A stretch of 64,000 bases of DNA from Caballeronia novacaledonica (GTDB lineage Bacteria > Pseudomonadota > Gammaproteobacteria > Burkholderiales > Burkholderiaceae): positions 248,001-312,000 of the forward strand of contig NZ_OGTP01000004.1 in assembly GCF_900258035.1 (NCBI RefSeq), in the 5' to 3' direction. Both the position numbers and the translations under genes were made by a program. This document shows, piece by piece, positions 1 to 8,963 of this stretch. The notes under the pieces are model-generated. The model was not told where the DNA came from and ran no database searches. It worked only from the letters and a program-made list of their open reading frames with translations. Position 1 is the first letter of the stretch; the number at the start of each line of letters is the position of its first letter.

Positions 1-1326
1 CGCGGCGGCGCGCAGATCGTTGTCCGCGGCCAGCGCGCGGGCGCGCGACATGACCGTGACGAGCGGATCGGACGCAGCGGACGCCCCTGCGTTGCCGCCC
101 GACGAGCCCAGCGATGCCAGCCATTGCGCCGTGTCGGCACTGGCGAACGGCACGCCGTTGGCGAACTTCAGCCGGTCGAGGCCGTCGATCCGGGCGAAGA
201 ACTTTGACGTTTCGCCGCAGACTTCGCGGCGCGCGGCGCTCCAGGAATCGCCGAGCAGGGCGAGCGAAGTCGCGGCGGCGTGGTTCAGATCGAGCCAGAA
301 CGGATAGACGATCACCTGTGTTTCCGCGAACCCGACGATGTCCGCGTGTGCCGCGCGCGCCTGCAGATTGCGCAAGGCGTCCTGCAACTGCGGGATCGGA
401 CCGGGAAGCTGCGTGTCCGTGCCGTTGGCGACCGGCGCGCGCTCGATGCCGGCCCATACGCCGATGCGGCGCAGCCGGAACCCGAGTGCGTTCGACGGCT
501 CGTTCTGCGCATACCAGCCACCGATGGCGACGAGCCGTTCGAGCGCATCGTCGGTGGCCTGGGTGGCGCTGCCGGACGTATCGAGGAAAAGCGGAGCGAA
601 CGCGGCGGGCGCGAAGGCGGCGGCGGACGCGGTCTGTGCGGTCGGCGTTGCGGGGGCAGCGGCAGGCGCGGCGGCGGATGAGGCCGCGAGTGTGGTCACA
701 CCCGGTGCTTCGGCCTGGTCTGCCGGTGTCTGTGTGGCAGGAGACTCGGGCTCGGGTTCCGGCGCCGGAGGCGGCGGTTCGGCGACCTGCACCGTGCCGA
801 GCAGCGCGCGCAGCGGCTGCATCGACGGCGCGTCGCTGTCCTTATCGGCGAGCACGCGATCGATGTTGCCGAGCGCGTCGCGCAGGCTTTCGACGAGCGC
901 CGCGTCCTGCGGCGGCCAGTTCGACCAGTCGTGTTCGTCGGCGTGGGCGCGCACACGGTCGATCAGCCACTGGATTGCGTTGCGCCGCGCGCGCGGACGC
1001 GCGACCGGCGGATAAAGCTGTTCCCAGTGCGTCGCGAGCAGGCCTTCGAGCATCTGCACGCCGTCGTTCAGGCCGGGCAATCCGCGTGTGATCAGCAGGC
1101 CGCCCGCGAGATAGCTGGCGACGAGAATGTCCTTGCCCTTGTTCGTCAGCAGCGCCTGCGACAGCCCGACCACCTTCTCCCAGTCGGGCGAGCCGCTCGC
1201 GGCCGGATTGGTCAGCTTGGCGATCTCGTTCTGCAGCAGGTCGTAATCGGGATCGTCGCGCACGTCGGCGCCGCAGGGCTGCACGTCGCTGATGGGTTGC
1301 GTACCCAAACTCTTGAAATCGTTCAC
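1..1326 (-). CDS. tssA: Type VI secretion protein TssA (ImpA N-terminal domain), C-terminus off window
   Basis: TssA organises baseplate and sheath assembly of the type VI secretion machine in the cytoplasm. The frame is open from a GTG start to the left window edge (442 codons), so the C-terminus is not seen. Residues 10-130 show the ImpA_N pattern (PISDVQPCGADVRDDPDYD, then GLPGLNDGVQMLEGLLATHW and YPPVARPRARRNAIQWL). A Pro/Ala-rich linker follows at about residues 179-242, then a further helical part. The GTG was chosen because the next upstream in-frame GTG overlaps the response regulator gene; only a weak AAGAG-like site precedes it. It lies 41 bp downstream of the response regulator, suggesting co-transcription with the two-component system. 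The family call is firm; the exact start is not. Confidence 0.85.
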   Translation of the reverse strand, partial: MNDFKSLGTQPISDVQPCGADVRDDPDYDLLQNEIAKLTNPAASGSPDWEKVVGLSQALLTNKGKDILVASYLAGGLLITRGLPGLNDGVQMLEGLLATHWEQLYPPVARPRARRNAIQWLIDRVRAHADEHDWSNWPPQDAALVESLRDALGNIDRVLADKDSDAPSMQPLRALLGTVQVAEPPPPAPEPEPESPATQTPADQAEAPGVTTLAASSAAAPAAAPATPTAQTASAAAFAPAAFAPLFLDTSGSATQATDDALERLVAIGGWYAQNEPSNALGFRLRRIGVWAGIERAPVANGTDTQLPGPIPQLQDALRNLQARAAHADIVGFAETQVIVYPFWLDLNHAAATSLALLGDSWSAARREVCGETSKFFARIDGLDRLKFANGVPFASADTAQWLASLGSSGGNAGASAASDPLVTVMSRARALAADNDLRAAA

Positions 1327-1367
1327 GGAAGCTCTTGTCTGGCAGTGGAGATGGGACGGCGGCGCGT

Positions 1368-2102
1368 TCAGGTCCACAGATGTTCGATATCGGTATCGAA
1401 GATATAGCCCGCGCCGCGCTCGGTGCGTAGCAGCGTCGGCCGCTTCGGGTCGGCCTCGATCTTGCGCCGCAGCCGCAGGATTTGCACATCGATGGCGCGA
1501 TCATAAATGTCATCGAAGGCACGCGTGCTTTCGAGCAGCTTTTCGCGCGTGATGATACGTCCCGGCGAGCTCAGGAACGTGACCAGCAGATTGAACTCCG
1601 AATTGGTCAGCGTCACCGTGGTCTGATCGGCCGAATTCAGGCGGCGCGTGTTCAGATTGAGCGTCCAGCCGGCGAAGCGATACGCGTTCGGCAGCTTGCC
1701 GCGCGTGAGCGGCGCCTTCTGCGGCGCGCCCGCGCGGCGCAGCACGGCGCGCATGCGGGCCAGGACTTCGCGCAGCGAGAAGGGCTTGACGATGTAGTCG
1801 TCGGCGCCGAGTTCGAGTCCCATCACGAGATCGGCTTCGTCGTTGCGGCCGGTGATGTACATGATCGGCACCTGCGCTTCCTCGCGCCAGCGGCGTGCGA
1901 GGTCGGTGCCGTCGCCGTCGGGAAGGCCGAGATCGAGCAGCACGAGATCGTATCGTTTCGCGGCGAAGCCCTCGATGGCTTCCTGCGCGCTCGCGGCGCC
2001 GTCGGTCTTATAGCCGTGCTGGAAGAGATATTCCATCAACAGAGTGCGCATCGAATGGTCGTCGTCGACGACGAGGATGTTTGGCTGCGGCTGAGGCGTC
2101 AT
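1368..2102 (-). CDS. OmpR/PhoB-family response regulator
   Basis: A 244-residue two-component response regulator acting as a DNA-binding transcription factor. The N-terminal receiver domain (about 8-120) has the acidic pocket D13-D15, the phospho-acceptor D57 in LVLLDLGLPDGDG, the switch region YITG, and the conserved lysine in DDYIVKPFS. The C-terminal half is a winged-helix Trans_reg_C domain ending in the recognition-helix and wing pattern VQILRLRRKIEADP...RTERGAGYIF. Its ATG overlaps the stop of the upstream kinase gene by 4 bp (ATGA), showing translational coupling, so that kinase is its likely partner. tssA follows after 41 bp, so type VI secretion is a plausible target, but this is inference. 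Confidence 0.92.
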   Translation of the reverse strand: MTPQPQPNILVVDDDHSMRTLLMEYLFQHGYKTDGAASAQEAIEGFAAKRYDLVLLDLGLPDGDGTDLARRWREEAQVPIMYITGRNDEADLVMGLELGADDYIVKPFSLREVLARMRAVLRRAGAPQKAPLTRGKLPNAYRFAGWTLNLNTRRLNSADQTTVTLTNSEFNLLVTFLSSPGRIITREKLLESTRAFDDIYDRAIDVQILRLRRKIEADPKRPTLLRTERGAGYIFDTDIEHLWT

Positions 2103-4189
2103 GACAGATCCTTCAGAGCGGATGCGGCGGCGCGGGTGAGAGCCTCGCGCTCGATTGGTTTGGGCAGGACGATGAGACGCGCGCCGGGCGCGCGTTCGCG
2201 CAGGCGGGCGGCGAAGCTCGCTTCGTCCGGCGGGAGGCTTTGCGGGTCGGTGACGATGAGCGGCGGTTCGTCGTGCGCGTCGTCGATGTCCTCGACGCGG
2301 ACGGCTTCGTCGAGCGCCTCATGGGCGTCGGCATACCCGAGCGGCTCGAAGCCCATTTCCGCGAGCCAGTCTTCGCTGCGTTCGCGGGAAGCGGCGTCGG
2401 TGTCGATCAGGATGATGCGCTCGCCCCGTGCGACGGGCGCGCCCGCTCCGGCCGGCGGCGCAGTTTCGACGGGCATCGCGGGCCCGCTCGATACCAGCGG
2501 TAGGACGAGGCGAAAGCGTGTGCCGCAGGGGCCGGTCGCGATCGCGATGCCGCCCTGATGCTCGCAGGCGACGCCCGCGACGATCGCCAGCCCGAGCCCG
2601 TTGCCGCCGCCCTTCTTGCGTGCCGAGAAGAACGGCTCGAAGAGGTGCGGCAGATGCTCGGCGGAAATGCCGGGGCCGTCGTCGATCACGTCGATCCACG
2701 CGATCGCGCCGGGCGGGACGTCGCCGACGGCGAGCGCTTCGGACATCGCGGTATCGGTGCCGATGCGCACGGTCACGCGCGAGCTCGCCGCGAGGCTGGC
2801 GTTGCTCGACAGGTTGAGAACGGCGCGTACCAGCTGGCCGCCGTGGGCCGCGACGCATAGCCGGGCGGCGGCCGTTTCCAGTTCGATCACGACGCCGTTG
2901 CGGCACAGCGGCCGGGCGAGCGCGACGCTTTCGCGGACGATTCCGTTCAGATCGAGGGTTTCGCGGACGCGGTCGCCGCGTCGGGCGGCCAGAAGGATTT
3001 CTTCGGTGAGTTCGTAGCCGCGGGCGGAGGCTGTTTGGACCTCGCGCAAGGGTTGGCGGGCGGGGGAGTCGGCGGGGAGACGGCCGCGGGCGATTTCACT
3101 GTAGCCGTCGACGGCGGCGAGGATGTTCTTGAAGTCGTGCGCGACGCCGCCGGCCAGAAGGCCCAGCGCTTCCATGCGGCGGCCGCGTTCGAGGCGTTGT
3201 GCGAGCTGGCGGCGTTCGCGTACGGCGGTGGCGATGAAATACGTGAGGATCGCGAGACCGGCCATGTCGATTTGCAGGTGCCACGCGCTTTCGGCGTTTT
3301 CGGAGCGGTACGGGCCGAACTGCATCAAGGTCAGGCCGACGCCGAAGACCGCGGCGGTGCCGACTGTCGTCGCGGCGGCGGGCAGGCCGCCGTAGATCGC
3401 AGTGGCCGCTAGCAGAAGGGAGACGATCACGCGCTGGACTTGTTCGGATACATGCAGCGCGGCGCTGGCGAGCAGGATGGCCACGACGGCCAGACTGCAG
3501 GTCAGGGCGATGAGCGGTTCTGCTCGCGGTGTGATGAGTTTGCCTGCGGTGACGCCGGCGGTCGCGCCCGGGGTATCGACTGTGCCGCGCGAGCGCCAGG
3601 CCAGGACCGCCGGGACCAGCACCAGCACGGCCACACCGTTGCCGACCAGCAGCGTGCGCCATTCCTGCCACCAGCCGTCGTGGCCGTAATCGCTGGCGAG
3701 CGTCGCGCCGAGGATCGATGTGGTGCCGATCGCCGCCAGCGGGAGCAGAAGAAGGAAGCGCATCAGGCTCGTCGTCGTGGTGATCTCGCCGTTTTTGTCG
3801 ACGTAGCGGCGGCCGAGCCACGCGCAGAGCGCGACTTCGAGAACGTTCAGGACGCAGAAGCCCAGGTCGCTGCGCCAGGTGACAGCGCTGAAATCGCCGG
3901 TGGCCGCGATTGCGAGGAATACGGCGAGAAGCAGGTTCGGCCAGCGGCGCGGGGGCAGCGGCCACAGGATCGCGATGGCGATGGCGGGAGCGGGCCAGGC
4001 GATCGCCGACAAGGTGCTGCTATCGAGGTGGACGAACGGCCGCGCCAGCAGGTAGCAAAGGAGGGCGAGGGCAACCGGTTCGGCGATGCGGGCGCGGATT
4101 CGGGAAGTCGTCGTCGGTTCGTTCGCGCCGGGACCGCTGCTGCCTCGGAACAGGTTCGTCAGGAAAGTCTGCCGGTGTGGAAGTGCCAT
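2099..4189 (-). CDS. MASE1-like membrane hybrid histidine kinase
   Basis: A 696-residue sensor kinase. Residues 35-325 hold about eight to ten hydrophobic segments of MASE1-like character with no periplasmic domain, so the signal is probably sensed in or at the membrane. The dimerisation/phosphotransfer helix has H351 (GGVAHDFKNILAAV, NtrB-like). The ATPase domain follows with N-box (NLSSNAS), G1 (DDGPGIS), F-box (FEPFF) and G2 (GGGNGLGLAIV). A C-terminal receiver-like domain (about 590-696) has an acidic start (LIDTD), a candidate phospho-acceptor Asp in LIVTDPQ and the terminal lysine in LPKP, so it is a hybrid kinase or carries a degenerate receiver. It overlaps the response regulator gene by 4 bp. 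Confidence 0.88.
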   Translation of the reverse strand: MALPHRQTFLTNLFRGSSGPGANEPTTTSRIRARIAEPVALALLCYLLARPFVHLDSSTLSAIAWPAPAIAIAILWPLPPRRWPNLLLAVFLAIAATGDFSAVTWRSDLGFCVLNVLEVALCAWLGRRYVDKNGEITTTTSLMRFLLLLPLAAIGTTSILGATLASDYGHDGWWQEWRTLLVGNGVAVLVLVPAVLAWRSRGTVDTPGATAGVTAGKLITPRAEPLIALTCSLAVVAILLASAALHVSEQVQRVIVSLLLAATAIYGGLPAAATTVGTAAVFGVGLTLMQFGPYRSENAESAWHLQIDMAGLAILTYFIATAVRERRQLAQRLERGRRMEALGLLAGGVAHDFKNILAAVDGYSEIARGRLPADSPARQPLREVQTASARGYELTEEILLAARRGDRVRETLDLNGIVRESVALARPLCRNGVVIELETAAARLCVAAHGGQLVRAVLNLSSNASLAASSRVTVRIGTDTAMSEALAVGDVPPGAIAWIDVIDDGPGISAEHLPHLFEPFFSARKKGGGNGLGLAIVAGVACEHQGGIAIATGPCGTRFRLVLPLVSSGPAMPVETAPPAGAGAPVARGERIILIDTDAASRERSEDWLAEMGFEPLGYADAHEALDEAVRVEDIDDAHDEPPLIVTDPQSLPPDEASFAARLRERAPGARLIVLPKPIEREALTRAAASALKDLS

Positions 4190-4535
4190 GTGCAGTCGAC
4201 GACGAACAAGGGCTCAGGGCCGAAGAAGTTTGGGGCGGGCGAGTGCGGCAGCGGTAGAGGGCGTCACGGGGTGACGAGCTCTCTGGGTATGTCGGCAGGT
4301 TTGCCAGGGACTTGAGGGTTTCGCGTGAATTTGGGAGGAAGGGCTGATCGGCAGAGAAACCGCGTGCAGGGGAAATTTTGGCGACCAGCTCTATCCGTCC
4401 CTGGCGCAGACGAGCCCTCGCGCCATGAACCGGGCAAGCGAACTCTGCAGGGAAGGATTTGCTGGGGGTTCGAGATTCAACGGCCTTTGCAGCGTCGTCG
4501 ACGTCACGGGTGATGGCCGGGACGATCCGGAAGGG
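4190..4535. other. Gene-free stretch upstream of the kinase operon
   Basis: No convincing gene on either strand. It lies between the start of the histidine kinase gene and a decayed chemoreceptor fragment and must hold the kinase operon promoter. I see no clear palindrome or sigma-70 pair. Short open frames here have no family resemblance. Confidence 0.5.
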
Positions 4536-4863
4536 GCAACCGCGACTCAGGGCGGCGACACCGTCAACGATGTCATCGCAACCATGCGCAGCATTGCGCA
4601 GGCTTCATCGCACATGGCCGACATCATCGGCGTGATCGAAGCATCGCGTTTCAGACGAATATCCTCGCGCTCAACGCGGCCGTCGAGGCCGAGCGCGGGC
4701 CATCAGGGCCGCGGCTTCGCGGGCGTCGCCGGCGAGGTGCGCGCGCTCGCGCATCGCAGCGCCGTGGCCGCCAAGGAGATCAAGACGCTCATCGACGATT
4801 CGACCGCGCGCGTGTCAAACGGCCATCAAGTGTCGCTGCAAACACGGCCATTAATAGATTGGT
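4536..4863 (+). pseudogene. Methyl-accepting chemotaxis protein signalling-domain fragment, frameshifted
   Basis: A remnant of the cytoplasmic hairpin of a chemoreceptor. One frame encodes VNDVIATMRSIAQ and ADIIGVIE. The hairpin-tip motif FQTNILALNAAVEAE then reads in the next frame (about 4653-4700), and GRGFAGVAGEVRALAHRS with AAKEIKTLIDDS returns in the first. Two compensating small indels and the loss of the periplasmic, membrane and HAMP parts make it a pseudogene. The MCP identity of the tip motif is unambiguous. Nothing upstream to about 4425 can be assigned. Confidence 0.8.
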
Positions 4864-4964
4864 AGTTATCTCAACAGCGGTGATTTTGCGCGCGCGAGAA
4901 ACTACTCCACGATTGATTGATGCGCCTTCTGGCCGACGAGGAACGCCAGCGAGGCATTAACCGC

Positions 4965-4992
4965 ATGCCTGATATTACGAATTATCAGGCAT
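4965..4992. repeat. Perfect 10-bp inverted repeat, 8-nt loop
   Basis: Arms ATGCCTGATA (4965-4974) and TATCAGGCAT (4983-4992) are perfectly complementary around an 8-nt loop. There is no T-tract, so a Rho-independent terminator is not supported. It sits between two gene remnants and could be an operator relic or a mobile-element scar. Confidence 0.5.
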
Positions 4993-5110
4993 GAAAATGC
5001 TCAAGTCGCGTGTGCGCGTAGTAACTGGAAGACGGAAATACGACAGCCGGAGGCGAACAGCAAATCGACGCGCGCTCGAAGGGTTGAATCTCCCGAAGAG
5101 GCGGCCCATC

Positions 5111-5284
5111 TTGCAAGCAGTGAGCCAACACCGCGGTCGGCTTTAACAACTTCGACCTCGACGCGATGACGATTCGGGGCGTGCTTGGGACTAACGCGCC
5201 AGACGTCCTGACAGAAACGACTGCTGATTTCGGCTTCGCATTGCTGATGGCGACTGCTCGCCGAATCGGCGAGAGTGAGCAGTA
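5111..5284 (+). pseudogene. D-isomer-specific 2-hydroxyacid dehydrogenase fragment (GhrB/2-ketogluconate reductase type)
   Basis: The frame ending at the IS3 boundary reads VGFNNFDLDAM, RGVLGTNAPDVLTETTADFG and FALLMATARRIGESEQY. This is the central signature region of hydroxypyruvate/glyoxylate and 2-ketogluconate reductases. Just upstream, LQAVS reads in another frame, so there is a 1-bp frameshift before NTAVGFNN. The gene is cut exactly at the terminal inverted repeat of the insertion sequence at 5285. No continuation is seen on the far side of the element, so the insertion was accompanied or followed by deletion. Confidence 0.75.
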
Positions 5285-5310
5285 TGAAGCGCCCCGACTT
5301 TGTCGGAGAC
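5285..5310 (+). repeat. IS3-family terminal inverted repeat, orfB end
   Basis: Begins TGAAGCGCCCCGACT and ends GTCGGAGAC. It matches the other end of the element at about 20 of 26 positions, with conserved CGCCCCG and GGAGAC blocks. It fixes the outer boundary of the insertion sequence. Confidence 0.75.
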
Positions 5311-5324
5311 CGCCGAGTTTGGCG

Positions 5325-6221
5325 CTACGCCGCGCGAGCGGAGCGCACCAGATTCCGATTGTAGACTTCCTCTGCTTCCGCAGGCGATACGTATCCGAGC
5401 GGGCCGAGCAATCGATGGTGGTTATACCAGTGGACCCATTCGAGCGTGGCGAGCTCGACGTCTTGGAGCGTACGTCATGAACGCCGATGTACAACTTCGG
5501 CCTTATACAAGCCGTTGATCGTTTCGGCCAGCGCATTGTCGTAGGAGTCGCCGACACTTCCGACTGATGGTTCAACGCCAACGTCCACCAAACGTTGGGT
5601 ATACCGAATGCTTAGGTGTTGCGACCCGTGATCGCTGTGATGGATGAGCCCGGGCGGTGGCTGGCGATCGTGTAACGCCTGGTTCAGCGCGTCCAGCACG
5701 AAGTCAGTCCTCATCGATGCCGACACGCGCCAACCGACGATACGGCGCGCAAACACATCGGTTACGAAGGCCACATGGACGAAGCCCGACCATGTCCAGC
5801 AATACGTAAAATCCGCGACCCACAGCGCGTTCGGCCGCTCGGCCCGGAACTGACGTTTGACCCGGTCCAGCGGGCACGGCACCGCGTCGTCGCGCTGCGT
5901 CGTCTTAATCCGGCGCCCACGCCGCACACCTTCGAGGCCCATCACCTTCATCAGGCGCGCAACCGTGCAGCGCGCGACCTCCACGCCATCTCGCAACAAC
6001 TGGCGCCAGACCTTGCGCACACCATACACGCCAAAGTTCTCCTCTCAGACCGCCCGGATGAGGGCCTTCAGTTCAGCGTCGCGACGCGCTCGTGCTGGCC
6101 ATTGCTCCGGATCGCTGCGCCGCCCGGCGTGCCGGTAATACGTCGACGGCGCGATCGGCAGCAGGCGGCAGATCGGCTCGATACCGTAGACGTCGCGATG
6201 CTCGTCGATGAACGCGATCAT
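5325..6221 (-). pseudogene. IS3-family transposase orfB (DDE integrase core), two nonsense codons
   Basis: Starts [20 protein letters not shown] and ends ...AEAEEVYNRNLVRSARAA at 5325. The DDE residues lie in WVADFTYCW, LIHHSDHGSQ and GSVGDSYDNALAETING. The whole protein can be read in one frame but is interrupted by TGA at 6045-6047 (between RAV and EENFGVYG) and TGA at about 5475 (between VHRRS and RTLQDVELATLEW). Family members often have Trp at both places, so each may be a single TGG-to-TGA transition. It needs orfA by frameshifting, and that is also broken. Confidence 0.85.
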
Positions 6222-6564
6222 GGCTTCGATCGGCGGTCGAGCTCCGCCTGCGCGAAATATGCGGAGGCCTTACGCAGGATCTCGTCGGCCGTGCGCAGTT
6301 CACGATTCTCGCGCTCCAGTTCCTTTAGACGCGCCAGCTCTGAAGTTGTCGCGCCAACTCGTTGGCCACGGTCGCGCTCAGCCTAATGGTCCAGTTGCGC
6401 AGCGTCTTGCGCGACATCCCCATCTTCGAGGCGATCGAGCGGATCGCCGCCCCCTGCGTTTGATACTCGTGTTGGTGCTCAAACACCATCCGGATCGCTC
6501 GCTCACGGACCTCATCCGAATATCGCGTTTCGGTGGGCTTCCTTGTCTTGCCTTCGCTTTCCAT
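6218..6564 (-). pseudogene. IS3-family transposase orfA, frameshifted
   Basis: The N-terminal helix-turn-helix protein of IS3 elements. From the ATG at 6564 it reads ETRYSDEVRERAIRMVFEH and IASKMGMSRKTLRNW. A 1-bp deletion right after LRNW then shifts the frame and leads to a stop at 6325. The original frame resumes as [20 protein letters not shown], then the leucine-zipper part [20 protein letters not shown], ending RSKP with its stop overlapping the orfB start (ATGA). Dead copy; family identity firm. Confidence 0.85.
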
Positions 6565-6597
6565 GCTTCAAATCTCCCGTTACAGCCAAGATCCGAA

Positions 6598-6623
6598 GTC
6601 TCCTACATTTCCGGGGCGGTTCA
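6598..6623 (-). repeat. IS3-family terminal inverted repeat, orfA end
   Basis: Read inwards on the minus strand it begins TGAACCGCCCCGGAA and ends GTAGGAGAC, pairing with the repeat at 5285-5310. The Tn3-type transposase frame runs into it and becomes meaningless past 6623, which supports this as the true junction. Confidence 0.75.
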
Positions 6624-7956
6624 CCCTGATTGCCGACGCTTCCAACGCGCGCAGCGCACGTCCCCGATCGTCGCCCTTGACTAGATCACGCCATCTGACG
6701 CTGACCGGCCCGTCGCAGTCGGGCGGCAATTCGGTGGTGCCGCTATCATGTAGAGCGCCGATGAGATCGAGCTGCCGCAGGCTAGACTCCGCATCCCGTC
6801 CGGCGAATTGCAACTCTCGTAACGGACCCAGCAAGTTGCGCATGCGCAGATGATCGTCCGTAAGCGCTTTCCGTACGCTGGCTGCATGGCTCGTGGGTGG
6901 TTTGTCCGTGACGTCACCAAGTAGCCCGGCAATCTCGGCGATGCGCTCTTCCGCCGGCCGTTCGTGGTCCCGAACAAGCACCTTGATCGCGACCAACTTC
7001 TGCCTGTACTCGATTGCTGATCGTGCCTGTCGGACCGTGGTGCGATCGTAAGCCTGCCGCACAAGATCGGAGACTCGACGCGTGGTTTGATAGAGCAGGG
7101 CGTCCGTCAGATCGAGCAGTGTCACACGCAGGAAACAGATCAGCTCGATTGTGCGGGTCGACGCCTTGAGTTCGCGAACCTTTACAGGACGGCGGGCCTG
7201 AATGCGTTGTGCATACGCACGCTGCTTTTCGATTGGCACGGAATCGAGCGTCCACTCATGTGCACCGAGCTCCTTGAGGAAACGGACCTTCGCGAGGGTC
7301 TCGGTGAGGGTCGAAGGACTGTGACGAGCAGGGGGTGTTTTTAGCCATTCGTGAACGCTCATGCCGGAGGTTCCCTCTTGGGTAGCGAGGACGGCATCGG
7401 CACGTATCAGCTGCGTTTCCATGACAGTCGCCTCGATCCTGGCGAGCACGTCGCGCTCGATGTCCGACCAAATGGAACGGCCGAGATCTCGCAGGGTCCG
7501 CTCGGCGGGTATCAGGATTCGCCGCTCGTACAACCAGTAATGGGCATGCTGGAACAGTTCGTCGAGCATAATGGACTCGGTGGCATCTCGTCGCATCCAT
7601 GCTTCGAGTTCCGCCCAATGGCCCGTCTCGATTGACCTCAGTCCGAGATATTCGCAAGCCCAGATCTGATGCTCGTACTGCGTCTTGTAGCGTTGGTAGA
7701 GCGTGCGAAGCGACGCAATCGTCGGGGTCGGTAGGTCGAGCCGCTCACCGACGTACCGCAGCAACTGGCGCGGCAAGGTGCCAACATGGTCAAGGATATG
7801 ACCGCTCGCCCGCAGAAAGATCAACTGAATCGCGGCGCCCGCGTGTCGGTTGCGCCGGAAACGCGCGTTGATCGCGGCGACATCATTTTCGGTGAGCGCG
7901 AAGTGAAGTTCGACATCAAACTCCGTCAACCGGGTGGGCAGGCGATCCTGTCCCAC
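6624..7956 (-). pseudogene. tnpA: Tn3-family transposase TnpA, N-terminal ~445 residues only
   Basis: The N-terminal half of a Tn3-type transposase (usually about 970-1,000 residues). The DUF4158 region reads QDRLPTRLTEFDVELHF, then AAIQLIFLRASGHILDHVG and LRYVGERLDLP, followed by TLYQRYKTQYEHQIWACEYL. The catalytic C-terminal DDE half is absent because the frame hits the IS3 inverted repeat at 6623. The GTG start at 7956 follows an in-frame stop four codons upstream. The true N-terminus may have been a few residues longer, since family members often carry a short leader before GQDRLP. No resolvase is seen nearby. Confidence 0.8.
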
Positions 7957-8101
7957 ATAGCGAAGTTACAGGCCTGGCATGTCCTGCCCCCAAGCGGCGC
8001 GACCCAAAATCACAGTCTGGTATGTTACCGCAGACGCGGTTTTGAGCTGACGACCAATGTCAGAATCGCCCCGAGAGCCTGATAAATAAAGGGGTTGGGG
8101 T

Positions 8102-8139
8102 GAAACCGCCAGATTTTGCACGAAAAGGACGATCACCCC
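8102..8139 (-). repeat. Candidate 38-bp Tn3-family terminal inverted repeat
   Basis: Read on the minus strand this begins GGGGTGATCGTCCTTTTCG, the GGGG start usual for Tn3-family 38-bp ends. It lies about 145 bp upstream of the tnpA fragment start in the expected orientation. The other end is missing, so this rests on position and the GGGG start only. Confidence 0.4.
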
Positions 8140-8240
8140 TACGCCAGCATTGCTCTGGACTATTGGCCCTTCCGATCCGCTTTTAAAGATTGTTCGACCT
8201 AAAATGATCCGATATCGGCCACGACACGGAGACCATCCCC

Positions 8241-8945
8241 ATGATCGAGTTCTACTTTCACCCGACGCCCAATCCCGCGAAGATCGCGCTCTTCCTCGAA
8301 GAATCCGGGCTGCCATATGAACTGAAGCCGGTGGACACCAGCAAGGGCGAGCAGCATTCGGCCGAGTTCCGCGTGATCAACCCGAACGGCAAGGTGCCCG
8401 CCATCGTGGACATGGAAGGGCCGGGCTGCGAGCCGGCTGTTGTGTTCGACTCCACCGCGATCCTTCTTTATCTTGCGGAGAAGACGGGTCAGTTCGCCGG
8501 CGCGCCGGAAGATCGCCCGCAGCTTCTTTCGTGGCTGATGTTCGTAGCGAGTGGGCTCGGACCGTATTCCGGGCAGGCGGTGCATTTTCAGTACGCGGCG
8601 CCGGAAGGGCTCGACTATGCGGTGAATCGTTATCGGCGGGAGGCTGATCGTCACTATCAGGTGTTGAACGACAGGCTCAAGGGCCGTGAATACATCGTGG
8701 CCGACACCTATACGATCGCGGACATGTCCGCCTGGGGGTGGCTTGATCGGGCATCGCGCGTGTTCAAGTCGAGCGAGGATCCGCTCGGGCCATATCCGGA
8801 ACTCAAGCGCTGGTTCGGGAAGATCGACGCGCGGCCCGCCGTTGAACGCGCGCGCGCCATGAATAAGAAGCATGCTTTCAAGACGGTCAACGACGATGAG
8901 ACGAAGCGTGCGTTGTTCCCGTCCAACTACCCGAAGACTGCGTGA
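8241..8945 (+). CDS. Glutathione S-transferase family protein (YfcG/Ure2-like)
   Basis: A complete 234-residue cytosolic glutathione transferase. The thioredoxin-fold N-terminal domain (1-85) has FYFHPTPNPAKIALFLEE, the cis-proline motif NPNGKVPAI and the glutathione gamma-glutamyl contact DSTAILLYLAEKTG. The helical C-terminal domain (90-234) has VADTYTIADMSAWGWLDRA, typical of the YfcG/YghU (nu-like) group, which often act as glutathione disulfide reductases or peroxidases. It stands alone in a field of pseudogenes and is intact, so it has probably been kept by selection. The TetR remnant just downstream may have been its regulator. Substrate unknown. Confidence 0.9.
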   Translation: MIEFYFHPTPNPAKIALFLEESGLPYELKPVDTSKGEQHSAEFRVINPNGKVPAIVDMEGPGCEPAVVFDSTAILLYLAEKTGQFAGAPEDRPQLLSWLMFVASGLGPYSGQAVHFQYAAPEGLDYAVNRYRREADRHYQVLNDRLKGREYIVADTYTIADMSAWGWLDRASRVFKSSEDPLGPYPELKRWFGKIDARPAVERARAMNKKHAFKTVNDDETKRALFPSNYPKTA

Positions 8946-8963
8946 GAAACGAGGATCTGCAGC

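Larger units (their letters stand above)
5285..6623 (-). mobile_element. IS3-family insertion sequence, complete ends, inactivated
   Basis: A 1,339-bp element transcribed on the minus strand with two overlapping reading frames, orfA and orfB, as in the IS3 family. Its ends are imperfect 26-bp inverted repeats at 5285-5310 and 6598-6623, both starting 5'-TGA when read inwards. Flanking trinucleotides (GTA left, CCC right) do not match, so no target duplication is left. It joins a hydroxyacid dehydrogenase fragment on one side to a Tn3-type transposase fragment on the other. orfA has a 1-bp frameshift and orfB two in-frame TGA codons, so it cannot move by itself. Confidence 0.85.

Noticed and set aside
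114..1091. Long Arg-rich plus-strand frame opposite tssA
   Set aside because: Composition is typical of antisense frames in GC-rich DNA, with no family features; the minus-strand TssA frame explains the region.
3440..4315. 291-codon plus-strand frame opposite the histidine kinase
   Set aside because: Low-complexity Arg/Gly/Ala content and full overlap with the clear kinase gene.
4536..4863. Chemoreceptor fragment as the missing half of the sensor at 48960
   Set aside because: They are 44 kb apart and the sensor shows no HAMP continuation; no evidence links them.
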